Assembly: GCF_014356525.2 (NCBI RefSeq)
Contig: NC_052505.1
Coordinates: 2,662,759-2,726,758 of the forward strand
Origin: Nilaparvata lugens
Lineage: Eukaryota; Arthropoda; Insecta; Hemiptera; Delphacidae
Direction: 5' to 3'
Length of the DNA: 64,000 nt
Part shown: one piece after another, positions 32,805-44,640 of the stretch
How the letters are laid out: each line of letters begins with the position of its first letter
Numbering within the stretch: the stretch's first letter is position 1
Position numbers and translations under genes: made by a program
The notes under the pieces: generated by a model
Database searches by the model: none
Seen by the model: only the letters and a program-made list of their open reading frames with translations
Told to the model about the DNA's origin: nothing

Positions 32805-33363
32805 AAAGTAAATATATATTCGACCATTTGTCGGGAGGAAGCGAGCTGAAATGAAGAATGCAGGCGAGCGAAGTGAGTTATTGAACCCTTGATATGAACC
32901 CTTGAGGGTTCAACCTGGCGGAGGACGGGTTATCTGCTAATCTCTCATACAAGAAAGAGATGTAATGGGAATGATAACAGTGCTCTTGGACCAGAGCAGA
33001 GGTGGCTAGCTCAATTGAAACAATCGATAAATAGAATTCACTATCAATTCGCATTATCTATATAATAAGAGAAAGTAGAGTTGTGTTTGTTCGCTTCAAA
33101 ACATGTTAACTTGTGGATTGCATACCGGAAAAACGGTAATGATTTAGATCTTCAAATTTTGCACATAGATTCTAAAAATATCAAAATCGTTCACCTCAGA
33201 GCCCAAATTTCAATCTTCTTTCTATATTTTTTAGAATTAATGTTTAAATTCCATTCAAGGGATATGAAATTTTATACAGAATAGCTTACATTGTGGTGAA
33301 ATGTGATTGTTTATAAGTAAGGAAGTTATAACGTTAGTACAAGGCTTAATATTTTGAACGCAG

Positions 33364-33434
33364 GCGTGGTCTAGGGGTAGAGTACTCGGTTACACCGCGA
33401 GTGTTCCTCGGTTCGAATCCCGATTCTTCCGGGT
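33364..33434 (+). tRNA. tRNA-like sequence, probably pseudogene or SINE head
   Basis: An A-box-like TGGTCTAGGGGTAGAGTAC, an anticodon-arm-like CTCGG-TTACACC-GCGAG and a good B box GGTTCGAATCC occur with correct spacing, followed by a T7 run (Pol III stop) at about 33435. The loop centre reads ACA. The acceptor stem (GCAGGCG against TTCTTCC) pairs poorly and the T stem has mismatches, so a functional tRNA is unlikely. Confidence 0.45.
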
Positions 33435-33892
33435 CTTTTTTTGTACTTGATTTTTTCCCTCGAAGCGTATTATTTATAAATTATTGTTTGAAGGAAGTTG
33501 TTTCCATTAAGATTGATAGATTCCTAAGATTTCTATTCCATAGATTTCATCAATTAATTATTCTATGTAACATTTTGCAACCAGTACAAATGAAATGGAC
33601 ATGGGTTTCATGCTGTGTCATTGGAATTCATAAGAAAGGCATGAATAGACTATAATAAAATTAGTACCGTAATAATTATTGATATTCTCCACTTATATTG
33701 TCGGCCTACTATTAGACACAAATTAGGAGTGAAACGAATTTGTAGGTATTTTGTTTGGAATTGGGGAAGCAAAAGGCTGCCTGATCCAAATTGAGGAGGA
33801 TCTAATCGATACTAAAATAAATTGATGTATTGAAGATAAACCAATATGATACTATGAGTTTTCAAAGTATTATGTTTTCTTCAGTTACCGTA

Positions 33893-34250
33893 TCTATACT
33901 AATAATAAAGGAAAGAACTGGCTTATACACGTACGGAATACGAAAATTATGTTTGACGCATCATCACGTCTGAACTACTTGAAATTTTGCATATAGATTC
34001 TTAATTAACCGAGGATTGTTATAGGCCTATTTTCAATTCTTGAAGATTTCATTATATCAAGTTTTCAATTTGTCATGCTTCCAGTTGTTGTATAGAAACA
34101 GCTGAACATTTCTTTTGAAAGGGAGATTGAATGAAAGGTATGATTGAGATCCTATTCGAATAAAAATAACTGATTTTCTGTCCCATCAACATTTTTGCCA
34201 GCCATCTTGAATTCAACTTCATTTTTTTATTAGTTATTCTCATTCAAAGA
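33893..34250 (+). mobile_element. Helitron-like family G, 5'-end copy
   Basis: It starts TCTATACTAATAATAAAGGA and contains GACGCATCATCACGTCTGAA and TTAACCGAGGATTGTTATAG, but lacks the CTAG end before the next copy begins at 34268. Confidence 0.65.
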
Positions 34251-34267
34251 TACTGATAAATCATCCA

Positions 34268-34505
34268 TCTATACTATAATAATGGAAAGAACCGGCTTAT
34301 ACACGTAACGGGATAGAAAAATTATGTTTGACGCATCATCACGTCTGAACTAATGGATTGAATGACTTGAGAATTTGCATAGAGATTCTTTATTAACCGA
34401 GGATGGTTATAGGTCTATTTTCAATTTTCCAATATTTCATTACGTCAAGTTTTCGGTTTGTAAAGTTTTAAAATAGACCCTTGCGGAGCACGGGTTACCT
34501 GCTAG
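34268..34505 (+). mobile_element. Complete short non-autonomous Helitron (family G), 238 bp
   Basis: It begins TCTATACTATAATAATGGAA after an A. It ends with hairpin CCCTTGCGGAGCACGGGTTA and CCTGCTAG before a T: the A^TC...CTAG^T borders of Helitrons. There is no TSD and no Rep/helicase frame. TCTATAATATAATAAGAGAA starts directly at 34506, as if another Helitron 5' end sits head to tail. Confidence 0.85.
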
Positions 34506-34545
34506 TCTATAATATAATAAGAGAAAGAAAAATACTGCACCACTG

Positions 34546-34640
34546 AAAGCCGATTGCACAAGAGCTGGTTCAATTTTAATCGTGATTAATTTCGCGAGAG
34601 CCAATCAGAAAAACCTTCACATTTTTCTAAATGTTGCCTA
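34546..34640. mobile_element. Family N MITE, partial
   Basis: AAGCCGATTGCACAAGAGCT then TCAATTTTAATCGTGATTAA. Confidence 0.5.
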
Positions 34641-34665
34641 ACCTCGTTCTTGAGTCAATGTCTTC

Positions 34666-34974
34666 TGTAGACGGTTGCAGATACAGGTTTATTGATGTTA
34701 TATTAACTGTTTATTTTCGTTTTAAAATGATCAATCATATTTTATTGAGCAACAAATTATATTGTTGAATAATTTTATAATGAATTTGAATGATTAAGAT
34801 GAAATGTTTTGTTCATTAATTATCAATTCCACTTTGGTAAAAGTCGATCTGGCAACATAGCAAAGCGAGAAAGAGTTGGCGCTATTCGCTTTGTTGAATG
34901 AAAGATGAGGATAGCAATACCATTGTTTATCAAACACCGCCATTCTTACTTGGACCTCACTATAGAACCGTACT
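34666..34974 (+). mobile_element. MITE family A, right two thirds
   Basis: TCTTCTGTAGACGGTTGCAG ... ATCTGGCAACATAGCAAAGC ... TTACTTGGACCTCACTATA. The left terminus is missing. Confidence 0.78.
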
Positions 34975-35473
34975 CTAGTATTTTAACTTGAAAAGAGTTT
35001 GAGTCCAGTCAAGGAAAGGTCTTAGAGGGAAAAGTTGGTGGCAAACGTGATTTTTTCAGGAATGTCATACCTTCAAGAGCGGATATTTTGTAAACTAGAA
35101 AAGATATGAAAAAATTTGTACAATAAATATTGCAGGAAATTATGTAAGCTTTAATTTGTTATATGACAGTCAAGTCCTTAAGATACATAGTTTTTGAGTT
35201 TTATGCGAGAAACCAGAAAATTGTACCTTTCAACCACCCACCCCCTTAGCACAGTGGGTAGGGGAGACTTTTGATACGTGTACCTCCTTACTACCCTTAA
35301 CAAAACTGTGGGGTAAAAAATTGTCTTCCAAACATTTCCCTCTATACCCTTTTTTGAGCATTTATTGCCTGGACCATTCACCAATAACGATAGACCTACA
35401 CCAAGCATCCGTGTTGTGCGGGTTGCATAAATTACCCCTTCATATGAGAAATACTTGTGAATAAAACCAGTTA
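34975..35473. other. Unassigned intron sequence
   Basis: No recognised element. A 76-codon minus-strand open frame (35178-35408) has no family resemblance I can name. Confidence 0.4.
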
Positions 35474-36712
35474 TAGTCCCAGTTGCACAAACGCCTGTTA
35501 AATTTTAAGTATCATTAATTTCACGAGAACCAATCAGAGGATCCGTCTTATCAGAAAAGCCTTCTCTGAATTGAGACTTGTTAAAGTAATCACGATTAAA
35601 ATTTAACCGGCTTTTGTACTGTCATAGAGTGAATATTGAGTGGGTATTATTGTAGTTGTTTTTGTGTATCTTATATTATTTTTCAGTTTTTTGAACTGGA
35701 ATGAACTTTGATTCTAACTGTATGTTGAACCCTGCGTTTTTAGTCTGAGAATTGACTCTGTCTTGTTTGAATTTGTTAACTTGTTGCTTAGTTGTCAAAA
35801 TAAAAGAAATTTTCGTGCATTTTTCAAATGCAGTTTCAATTTCTTCTCGAAAAAGCTACTGTATTTGGGAATTGTACGAGCATTGACCTTTTCGCAGCTT
35901 TGGCTTTTCCACCCGAAGTTATCCTCAACGCTCGTGGAGGGGGAATAATTTTCAGTGAATAGGCCTCAGTTGGTATTGAGACGCGAACGAAAAATCATGT
36001 AACGGTGTGTGAGCCTCAGTCCTCTGAATGGGTCAGTTGCCCATCCAGAGGGACAAATTGGAAAGATTTTCATTATCAGTACTTTTGTTATAGTTTGTAT
36101 AGTAATCTCAAATTGATAGAATCAGTAGATGTAAAATTAAAAGGTTAGTTGTGTGCGTGAATTTAAGTAGAGTGTAGAGAGTTTAATTACGTCTGAGTTT
36201 ATTGAGTTTTGGATTAAGTGGTCTCAAAAGTAAAATTTGAAATTGTTGAAATGGTGAGTGCCGAAAATTTGTTGTTTTTCTCATGAAGCTCAAAATTTAG
36301 TATATAGAATGACCGAGGCCCGAATTTAGTTGCAGTAAGTTAGCAGGTTCCCAAAATGTATAGATTAAAAATTGAGTATGTCTTCTTGACCTGAATCGAT
36401 TGCTGGATAACTTTGTTCTGTTTGAAAATTTGACATGTTACCTGACTTTTATCAATTCGTTCTACCTATTTAGAGTTCAATAAACCAGAAGTTAGATTTT
36501 TAAAGTATTTTCATTGAAGTTCCTGGCTCGTAGTTACTGTAGTTGCTAGAATAGGTGACAATGATGATAATCTGTGCATTTGAATGAACGAATCCACTAA
36601 AAGCTCCCAATCAATCAAGGATTCAAATACCGGTAAATGAATTGATAGCAGTAAACTTTAGCAAATATTATAGAAGAGAAGAAACAACCCTCTCCGTTTA
36701 CAGTACAACCGG
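35474..36712 (+). repeat. Family O unit, copy 2 (with family N MITE at its left edge)
   Basis: An N element at 35474-35625 (GTTGCACAAACGCCTGTTAA ... CGGCTTTTGTACTG) is followed by the O sequence, which is the inverted counterpart of 28560-30060. It shows the uninterrupted site where copy 1 carries the short LINE. Divergence is roughly 10 percent with small indels by eye. Confidence 0.82.
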
Positions 36713-37130
36713 GTCCGAGGATCTATTACATACCGGTATCAATAATTGCTCTACTGAGTTTCTATTACATAAAGGAAATTCCATCAAGTCTCCCGCATCG
36801 AAGTAGCATAATGCTAACCAGCTTTTAAAGATTTACTAGCTGAGTAATTGGCCTATCAGCGCTGGAGGCCTTATCGCAGAGATTGGGGTAATGATTGCCT
36901 GTGTTATCTGCTGGAGATGAGAATGTGCCAGATTAGCAGCAAGCTCAAGCTATCAGAGACTCACCCCAGTGGAGCTGATAATAATTGCTGCTTGGCTCCC
37001 AGAGATAAGCCGGCTCTCATGATGAACCAACACTCAGCTGTCTGCCTGCAATAACACTCACCATTCTTATTATTTCCTCTTTCTTGTATGGTAAGGAGAG
37101 GAAATCTCTCTATCCTATCATATTAAGTGA
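36713..37130. other. Unassigned, GC-richer intron segment
   Basis: Around 36845-37060 the GC content rises (GCGCTGGAGGCCTTATCGCA, GAGATAAGCCGGCTCTCATG) and one plus frame stays open for 68 codons. No splice sites or family resemblance were found. It could be conserved regulatory sequence or an old transposon piece. Confidence 0.35.
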
Positions 37131-37540
37131 GCAATTTCTGTATTTATATATCTGATTATTTTTATATCTGGTTATTTTTATATCTGGTTATTTATGTTTT
37201 ACGAATCTCGAAAACGGCTCTAACGATTTTCACGAAATCTGGAACATAGTGGGTTTATGATTTAAAGATTCGATTGCACTAGGTCTCATTCATTGGAAAA
37301 CTCGCTGAACGACATTAAAAGGATAATTCATCCTTGGAAAACAGATGATGATTTCGTCGTCTCTCGATAACAGAAGGTGTGTGTGCCTTTATGTGAGAGA
37401 GACAGGATTATCTCCAGATATGTAATCATAATCAATCTGCGAGTAATTATTTTATCTAGCTAGACAATTTAATCAAATTGATCAACATGATCTGATTTGT
37501 TGACATGACATGATAATCCTCAGCGTTCGTAACGGTCGTA
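37131..37540 (-). mobile_element. Family F fragment
   Basis: GAGCAATTTCTGTATTTATA at one end, then CTCGAAAACGGCTCTAACGA, GCACTAGGTCTCATTCATTG and TGATTTGTTGACATGACATG, in inverted order relative to 49300-49600. Confidence 0.6.
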
Positions 37541-37841
37541 TCTTTGACGTAATTTTTAGGTCCTCTTGAGACTAAATTTCTAGACCCTAGTTGAACTACT
37601 TTAACAAATTTGAACAATTAATCTAAATTACTTCTTAAGAAATCTTAGAAAAAGCATATAAAACGCTCAAAAATCGCTGATTTTGGGCGGATCTGTGACG
37701 TTATCTCAAAACTTCTTCAATGCATCATTTCTAAACCTCAGCTGAGCCTGTGCATCTAGTTTGAACATTTTTTTTCCATTGATTAGTTCTTGAATAAGCT
37801 GAGAAAACGATGGAAAAACGCAAATTTTGGGCGCATCTTTG

Positions 37842-38660
37842 AATTCAATTCAATTCAATTCAATTCAATTTCTTTATTCCAATACAAAAACAATGTACAA
37901 TATAGAACAGAATAATAATTATGGAATAATTATTTCCCCGCATGGACTGTTGATCCGTGTGCGGGGAAAGAGTACACAATCTATACAGGCAATACAAGTG
38001 CAAAAAAAAAACAGTCAATAATTTATATTGATTCAGGCTTACGCTTTGAATAAAAAAAAAATATGTTAAATCCTGTAATGTACAAAATACAAACTGTATG
38101 TATGATGATTCACACAGCACAAGTACCCGACTCAGAATACTTCATCTTCTTGTGAGCTATCTGAACTGACGATTTAACAACCTTAAATAGAAAGTACAAT
38201 ATAAAAGCAGAATATAAATAATTAGAATAAATAAGAGAGGCATGAAGGGCTTGGTATACAAAATCACAAACTAGTGAGGTTTGTGGTTGAGCATGTGCCA
38301 ACTGCTTCGTGTCACCTATATGGCGACTCCAGCAGCGCCGCGGCGGCCACCCGGCCGATTGAGCGGAGCCAAAAACCTACTCTCTTTTTGTAGGCGGCAG
38401 CACCAAGTTCTTCTGCATCTATGATTGTTTGTGGGAGGTTCCGATAAATCAAATGGGCAAGTAGAAAGGGATTACTGTTTAGTGACGTTAAGGTTGATCT
38501 GGGAAAGTTATATCCGTAATTTATTCGGTGTCTGGTTTGATAATCATGTTGTAAGTTTGTAAAGATATTGGTTTTATTTGTTTTTATAAATGTTTGTGAA
38601 TATTTTTCGAAATACGTTCTTAGTGCGCCTCCAGAAGTCCAACTGAATGTACTTACCAAA
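37842..38660 (-). pseudogene. LINE 3' end with (AATTC)n tail
   Basis: The minus frame 38312-38659 reads NIFTNLQHDYQTRHRINYGY, then NPFLLAHLIYRNLPQTIIDA and YKKRVGFWLRSIGRVAAAAL, ending in a stop. This is a reverse-transcriptase C-terminal end (YRNLP...I...YKKRV.FWL). Toward the left is a 3' UTR and a run of AATTC at 37842-37868 that forms the tail. Confidence 0.75.
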
Positions 38661-38760
38661 TTTGAACGTATTTGGTTCAGTTAATTTTTGGTTTTGTTGA
38701 TCTTGAATGAAAGAGTGAGTAATTGAATCAGTGACACTTCGCTTCGATATACAGATAATG
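38600..38760 (+). mobile_element. Interspersed repeat end (as at 2980-3100)
   Basis: TAGTGCGCCTCCAGAAGTCC and TACCAAATTTGAACGTATTT followed by CAGTGACACTTCGCTTCGAT match, with divergence, the text at 2970-3100. Confidence 0.55.
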
Positions 38761-39146
38761 CCTATTGATAAGTAAATTATATTAATCGATTATAAATTGT
38801 TTCAATTGAGCAGTTCACCTCTGCTCTGGTCGAATAACAGTGTCATAATACTTATAATTTTCTTTTTCTTGTATGGTAGATAATGCAAATTGATCAGTAA
38901 ATTATAAGTTATGTATTCAGTAAATTGAGTAATTGACGGAACAGGGTGACACTTGTTAATGAAGTAATTGGAGTAGAAACCGACTTGGTTTAGTATTGTC
39001 GCAGTGTCAATTTTACCCTTATGTTGAGGTATTATTTTTCTTCGTAAGAAGGCAAATTCTGTTATGGATGCTCTCCAGGATTTATCGAAAAAAGACAAAT
39101 TGAAAACAGATGCAGAAATCGAAAACAAACAGATGCATCCAATGCT

Positions 39147-39518
39147 ATAGAGAGGTACACGTTATAATGGCAGTGTTTATTTAGCAATGGTATTGCTATC
39201 CTTGTCTATCATTCAACAAAGCGGATAGCGCTATTTTTTTCGCTTTGCTCTGTTGCCAGATCGTCTTTTAATAATGTATAATTGATAATCAATTCATAAA
39301 ACATTTTATTCGATTATGTAGATTGATTATGAAATTATTGAAAAATATTATTTCTTGCTCAATAAAATATAATTGGTTATTCTAAACGAGAATAAACAGC
39401 TAATATTACATCAATCATCCTGCATTAGCTACCGTCTATAGAAGGCATTGACGAGACAGAGGATCGGCAACGTTGTTCTGCTACCTCTTTCCACTGCCAT
39501 TATAACGTGGACATCACT
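39147..39518 (-). mobile_element. MITE family A, near-complete copy
   Basis: TATAGAGAGGTACACGTTAT, TCTATCATTCAACAAAGCGG, GCTCTGTTGCCAGATCGTC, GGCAACGTTGTTCTGCTACC and TATAACGTGGACATCACTT. Both ends are present. It lies about 110 bp before the TM2 exon. Confidence 0.85.
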
Positions 39519-39630
39519 TGGTGGCTAGCGTACTCTTTTCTAAGCAAGTTTTCAACGCTTCATTGAATGTAAAAGCAAATTTTCTTCATTTTCTCTATTA
39601 CAAAGTTTAATTTTACATTTGTTTTTTCAG

Positions 39631-39699
39631 GTTGTGCGAGCAGCTAGCCCGGTGTTGTTGCGAGTTATTGCATTGGGAGCATTCTTCATCTACTGTACG
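39631..39699 (+). CDS. GPR158-like class C GPCR, TM2 exon
   Basis: Short internal exon of 69 nt (23 codons, phase 0 at both ends) between TTTTTTCAG and GTAAGA. It encodes VVRAASPVLLRVIALGAFFI then YCT. This continues the previous exon as ...SDVK|VVRAASP, matching the conserved K-x-(I/V)-(K/R)-A-(S/A)-S-P join at the start of TM2 in class C receptors. An exon this short is credible only because both splice sites, the phase and the conserved motif agree. I could not find the following exon (rest of TM2, TM3) in the remaining 24.3 kb, so the next intron runs past the right edge. Confidence 0.83.
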
Positions 39700-39787
39700 G
39701 TAAGATAACTTCTCTCGTCTCTTATCTCTAAGCATGAATATAGCGGAATGATATTTTATGCTTCGAAATGGTTTTGTGTAAAATTAA

Positions 39788-39945
39788 AGCTGCGTTTACA
39801 CCAAAGTTAATAACTTAATCCTTAAAGATTCTATTAGATTGGACATATCTTATCATAAACATAATGAACATATGTGTTTGTCAAGTTTCGTTCAATCTAA
39901 TAGAATGTGGGTCTATAAGGGTTAGGTTATTAACATTTTAAATGA
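39788..39945. mobile_element. Family M MITE, copy 1
   Basis: AGCTGCGTTTACACCAAAGT ... inverted end GGTTAGGTTATTAACATT. The central text ATGAACATATGTGTTTGTCA is shared with copy 2. Confidence 0.72.
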
Positions 39946-39973
39946 ATTTTAAAGGAATTAGAAATGAAAATCA

Positions 39974-40151
39974 AAGCTGGGTTCACAACAAAGTTATTAA
40001 CAAAATGTTTATTTCTCCGTCCTTTTAGATTGAACGGAACTTGTCATACACATGATGAACATATGTGTTTGTCAAGTTCAGTTAAATCCAATAGAATCTA
40101 TAAGGACGGAAAAATAAACATTTTGTTAATAATTTTGGTGTAAACGTAGTT
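39974..40151. mobile_element. Family M MITE, copy 2
   Basis: AAAGTTATTAACAAAATGTT is complemented by AACATTTTGTTAATAATTTT at the other end, making a foldback of about 175 bp. TTCTCCGTCCTTTTAGATTG pairs with TCTATAAGGACGGAAAAATA. Confidence 0.82.
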
Positions 40152-40455
40152 CAATTGTTCTATACTGAAATAATGCATACTCCGAAAATATATTCTGGAG
40201 AATCAAGTTTTCATTTGGGATTTCCGAATGGTTTCCAATAATAATGTTCTTAAGTGATGCAAGTCAATAATAATATACTTGAGTGATGCATACTCCAAAG
40301 TTGAATTCTGGAGATTAAAATTTAATTTCTGGATCCCAAATAGTTTGATACTAAAGGAACTTATAGTTAGTAACCGTTCTTGGAAGTTCTATTCAGTTTT
40401 CAATCAACCTTCAGGTACTGAGGATCTCGCACTGGAGTAAGAGACCCCTACAAGT

Positions 40456-40806
40456 GATATATGGATTTCACTGTCGTGAACTAACTCTGACAATTGACAA
40501 AATCACACAGTGAACAAAATACAGAACACAATATCACCAAATTCAAGTACTATCGAAAAATTCGTTCAAACAATAGAACGGTCTTGCAACAAGCCAATTC
40601 AATAGTAGTTCACAAGTATTTAGTAGTGGTAATAGTGATATAGAAAGAAATAAATGAATTCTACTGTCGTGGACTAACTCTGGAAATTGACAAGATCACA
40701 CAGTAAACAAAATACAGAACACAATATCACCAAATTAGAGTACTATCAAACAATTCGTTCAAACAATAGAACGGTCTTGCAACAAGCTAATTTAATAGTA
40801 GTTTCT
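40456..40806. repeat. Tandem duplication of about 170 bp, offset 193
   Basis: ACTGTCGTGAACTAACTCTG (40470) and ACTGTCGTGGACTAACTCTG (40663) start the units. Both contain CAGAACACAATATCACCAAA and AACAATAGAACGGTCTTGCA. Confidence 0.88.
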
Positions 40807-41011
40807 TGAATTAAATAGTGTTAGCACAACATTTGATCTCTATGTGTAACTCATCATCGATTCTTAGTTCTTTTTGAGTTACAATAGAAGTTGAGTTATA
40901 TACAATTCAATATCATTGAACGTACTTTTTTTGCGTTCTTTTAAGTTCGATGAGTTTGAACATGAATACATGATGTCCATGTAATGTTTTTAAATATTAT
41001 CATGTACACTA

Positions 41012-41908
41012 AAGTGGGGTCGACGTTATAATAGCAGTGGAGAAAGATAGGGGATCAACGTTGCCGATCCTCTGTCTTGTCAATGCCTTCTATAGAGGGT
41101 AGGTTATACAGGTTTATTGATGTAATATTAATTGTTCATCCTAGTTTGGAATAATCATTTATATTTTATCAAGCATTATATTTTATAATGAAATTACAAG
41201 CACGATAATGAAATTTTATAAGACAATGGCAGCTCCACTACTACTCTATGGTAGTGAATCGTGGGTAACATCAAAGCCACTTGAGAGTAAAGTGCAGGCA
41301 GCTGAGATGAGATTCCTTCGCAGAACTAAGGGTTGTAACAGAAGAGATCACATCAGGAATGAGGATATACGGAAAGAGCTGAATATCTTCTGTCTGAATG
41401 AGAGATTTGCATCTTATCGTCAGCAATGGAAAGAGCATGTGGAACGAATGTCAGCTGATAGGCTTCCTCAAAGAATTTTCAAGTATAAACCGGTAGGCAA
41501 AAGAGACATAGGCAGGCCACGAAAAAGATGGCAATGATCATTATATTTATTATAAAATGAAAACAGTAGATTGTAGTGATGCTTATGATGATATTACATT
41601 AGATTATATTGGTGTTATTAATTTATAGATTTTATTTATTATTATTTTTTTATTCTAATTACAAGCTGAATGTGAGTCGGAACAGGCAATAGCCTAATCC
41701 CTGATTGAAAGAAGAAAGAAGAAGAAGAAGGAATTATATTTTTCAATGCTTCAATAATGAATTTTCGTAATTATGATGAAATATATTGTTTATTAATTAT
41801 TCATTGTTGGAAGACGATCTGGCAACAGAGCAAAGCAAGAAAGAGATAGCGCTATCCGCTTTGTTGAATGATAGACAAGACTGTCATTATAAAGTCGACC
41901 TCACTATA
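41012..41908 (+). mobile_element. MITE family A copy split by a LINE fragment
   Basis: The left part 41012-41190 (AGTGGGGTCGACGTTATAAT ... TTTATATTTTATCAAGC) and right part 41736-41908 (AATTATATTTTTCAATGCTT ... TAAAGTCGACCTCACTATA) join at the expected internal position when 41191-41735 is removed. Confidence 0.8.
41191..41735 (+). pseudogene. 5'-truncated RTE-like LINE with (AAG)n tail
   Basis: The frame 41208-41537 reads MKFYKTMAAPLLLYGSESW, then KVQAAEMRFLRRTKGCNRRD and LNERFASYRQQWKEHVERMS, and ends KPVGKRDIGRPRKRWQ with a TGA. GRPRKRW at the C-terminus is the hallmark ending of this endonuclease/reverse-transcriptase group. The 3' UTR includes GGCAATAGCCTAATCCCTGA and ends in AGAAGAAGAAG. 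The same family occurs at 54635-55563. Confidence 0.85.
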
Positions 41909-42131
41909 GGAGAGAATTCAGAATCAATATCTCTATCCTCAGCCTTGGTCAGATAAGGAATGAAAACCTACCTTAAGTGAGGTCCACATTTTAATGACAG
42001 TGGAGTGAGATAGAAGAACAACGTTGCCGATCCTCACCGTCTTGTCAATGCCTTCTTGATGGTAGCTGATACATGTTTATTAATGTAATATTGATTGTTC
42101 ACTCTCGTTTAAAATAATCAATTATTTTTTT

Positions 42132-43027
<896 letters not shown>

Positions 43028-43156
43028 ATTTTATTTTCAAATCACTTTCAAAAAGTTCATGTAGTACCTACTAATGTGTTAGAGACACTTCTGGCGCTAT
43101 CATAGTTTCACCACTATTCTGTTCCACATTCCTATCTCTTGCAGTCCTCAACTATA

Positions 43157-43379
43157 TCTATAATAATTATATAAAGTAAAGAGCTGGCTTATGCACGTAC
43201 GGGATAGGAAAATTATGTTTGACGCATCATCACGTCTGAACTACTGGACTAATTAACTTGAAATCTTGCATATAGATTCTTTCTTAACCAAGGATGGTTA
43301 TAGGCCTATTTTAAATTCTTCAAAATTTCATTACGTCAAGTTTTACAACAGATCCTTGCGAAGCATGGGTTCCTGCTAG
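43157..43379 (+). mobile_element. Complete short Helitron (family G), 223 bp
   Basis: Left border A^TCTATAATAATTATATAA, interior GACGCATCATCACGTCTGAA, 3' hairpin text CCTTGCGAAGCATGGGTTCC and right border CTGCTAG^T. Confidence 0.85.
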
Positions 43380-43733
43380 TCAATTATATTTTATCAAACG
43401 AGAAATTATATTTTACAATAATTTTATTATGAAATTCTATAATCAGGATGGAATATTTTGTAAATTGATTGATGGACAAGGATGTTGAATGATAGACAAG
43501 GATAGCAATACCATTGCTGATCAAACACTGTCATTATAACGTGGAATCCACTAAAGACCCAATCAATACCAGACAGGCTTATAAGATACAGAACATAGAA
43601 ATTTGCAACAGTTCTCTGGATAACCATCAACGTAATTTCCATTTGAGATCGATGTTCATCTACAGACATTGATGAATCATATTCATGGGTTTTGGAAACG
43701 AGACGAGGCCGTCGAAAACAATGTATGGACAGG

Positions 43734-44086
43734 TAGTGAGGTTCACGTTATAATGGCAATGTTTGATTAGCAATTGTATTGCTAACCTTGTCTATCATTC
43801 AACAAAGCGGAAAGCGCTATCTCTTTCCCGCTTTGCTCTGTTGCCAGATCATCTTCTAACAATGTATAATTATTAGCAAAGTATTTTATCTTTATTATGA
43901 AATTATTGGGAAATATTATATTTCTTGCTTAATATAATTGATTATTCGAAACGAGAATGAACAGTTGATATCACATCAATAAATCTGTATCAGCTACCGT
44001 CTATAGAAGGCATTGACAAGACAGAGGATCGGCAACAATGTTCTCCTATCTTTCTACACTGCCATTTTAACGTGGACCTCACTATA
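43734..44086 (-). mobile_element. MITE family A, complete inverted copy
   Basis: TAGTGAGGTTCACGTTATAA ... CTTGTCTATCATTCAACAAA ... GCCATTTTAACGTGGACCTC followed by ACTATA. Confidence 0.88.
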
Positions 44087-44168
44087 GTAGAACCATTGCA
44101 TCATGAGAGCCCATAGCATCATGAATTGGAACAGATGGGTTGGTGCTTCTACAGTAACAATATAACGA

Positions 44169-44296
44169 TACATATTGTAACTATAGTTATATAGTTACTG
44201 TACATATTGTAACTATAGTTATATAGTTACTGTACATATTGTAACTATAGTTGTATAGTTACTGTACATATTGTAACTATAGTTATATAGTTACTG
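44169..44296. repeat. 32 bp tandem repeat, 4 units, self-complementary
   Basis: The unit starts TACATATTGTAACTATAGTT and ends ATATAGTTACTG. Each unit is nearly palindromic (GTAACTATA...TATAGTTAC). Confidence 0.93.
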
Positions 44297-44640
44297 TAGG
44301 TGCTTTGAATTTGAAGAGCTTGTCTTGGATTACAATCAGTGGTGGAATTATTATATCCGGTGTTTGAGCCGTGTATACACATGTAGATGCATATGTATGT
44401 ATGTATGCGCATGCATACGTAGGTGTGCCACAGAGTGTAGAGGCTTTGTATTCATGTAGGCAGACACGTATATCATGACATGCTTGGATGGGATGTTGAA
44501 GCTGTAACGGGAAGGACCAGCTTCCAATCTAGACTCGTAATGCAGCCGTGTGATCTATGCAACACTGACTCTAAGCACCATCGGCTGGAATCTACTGCTA
44601 CTTGGGCTGTAAAGTGAGATCCTTGTATTATCATATTGCA
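44297..44640. other. Unassigned intron sequence
   Basis: Contains a GCATATGTATGTATGTATGC stretch near 44389-44415 and mixed text. No frame or element recognised. Confidence 0.4.

Larger units (their letters stand above)
24570..39630 (+). other. Intron (about 15.1 kb) of the GPR158-like gene
   Basis: It starts GTAATC and ends TTTTTTCAG, phase 0. It contains copies of A, B, G, H, N and O, a LINE 3' end at 25.3 kb, an internally deleted LINE at 29 kb, a tRNA-like sequence at 33.4 kb and a minus-strand LINE end at 38 kb. Confidence 0.75.

Noticed and set aside
33364..33434. Functional tRNA gene
   Set aside because: A and B boxes and a T run are present, but the acceptor and T stems pair poorly; kept only as tRNA-like.
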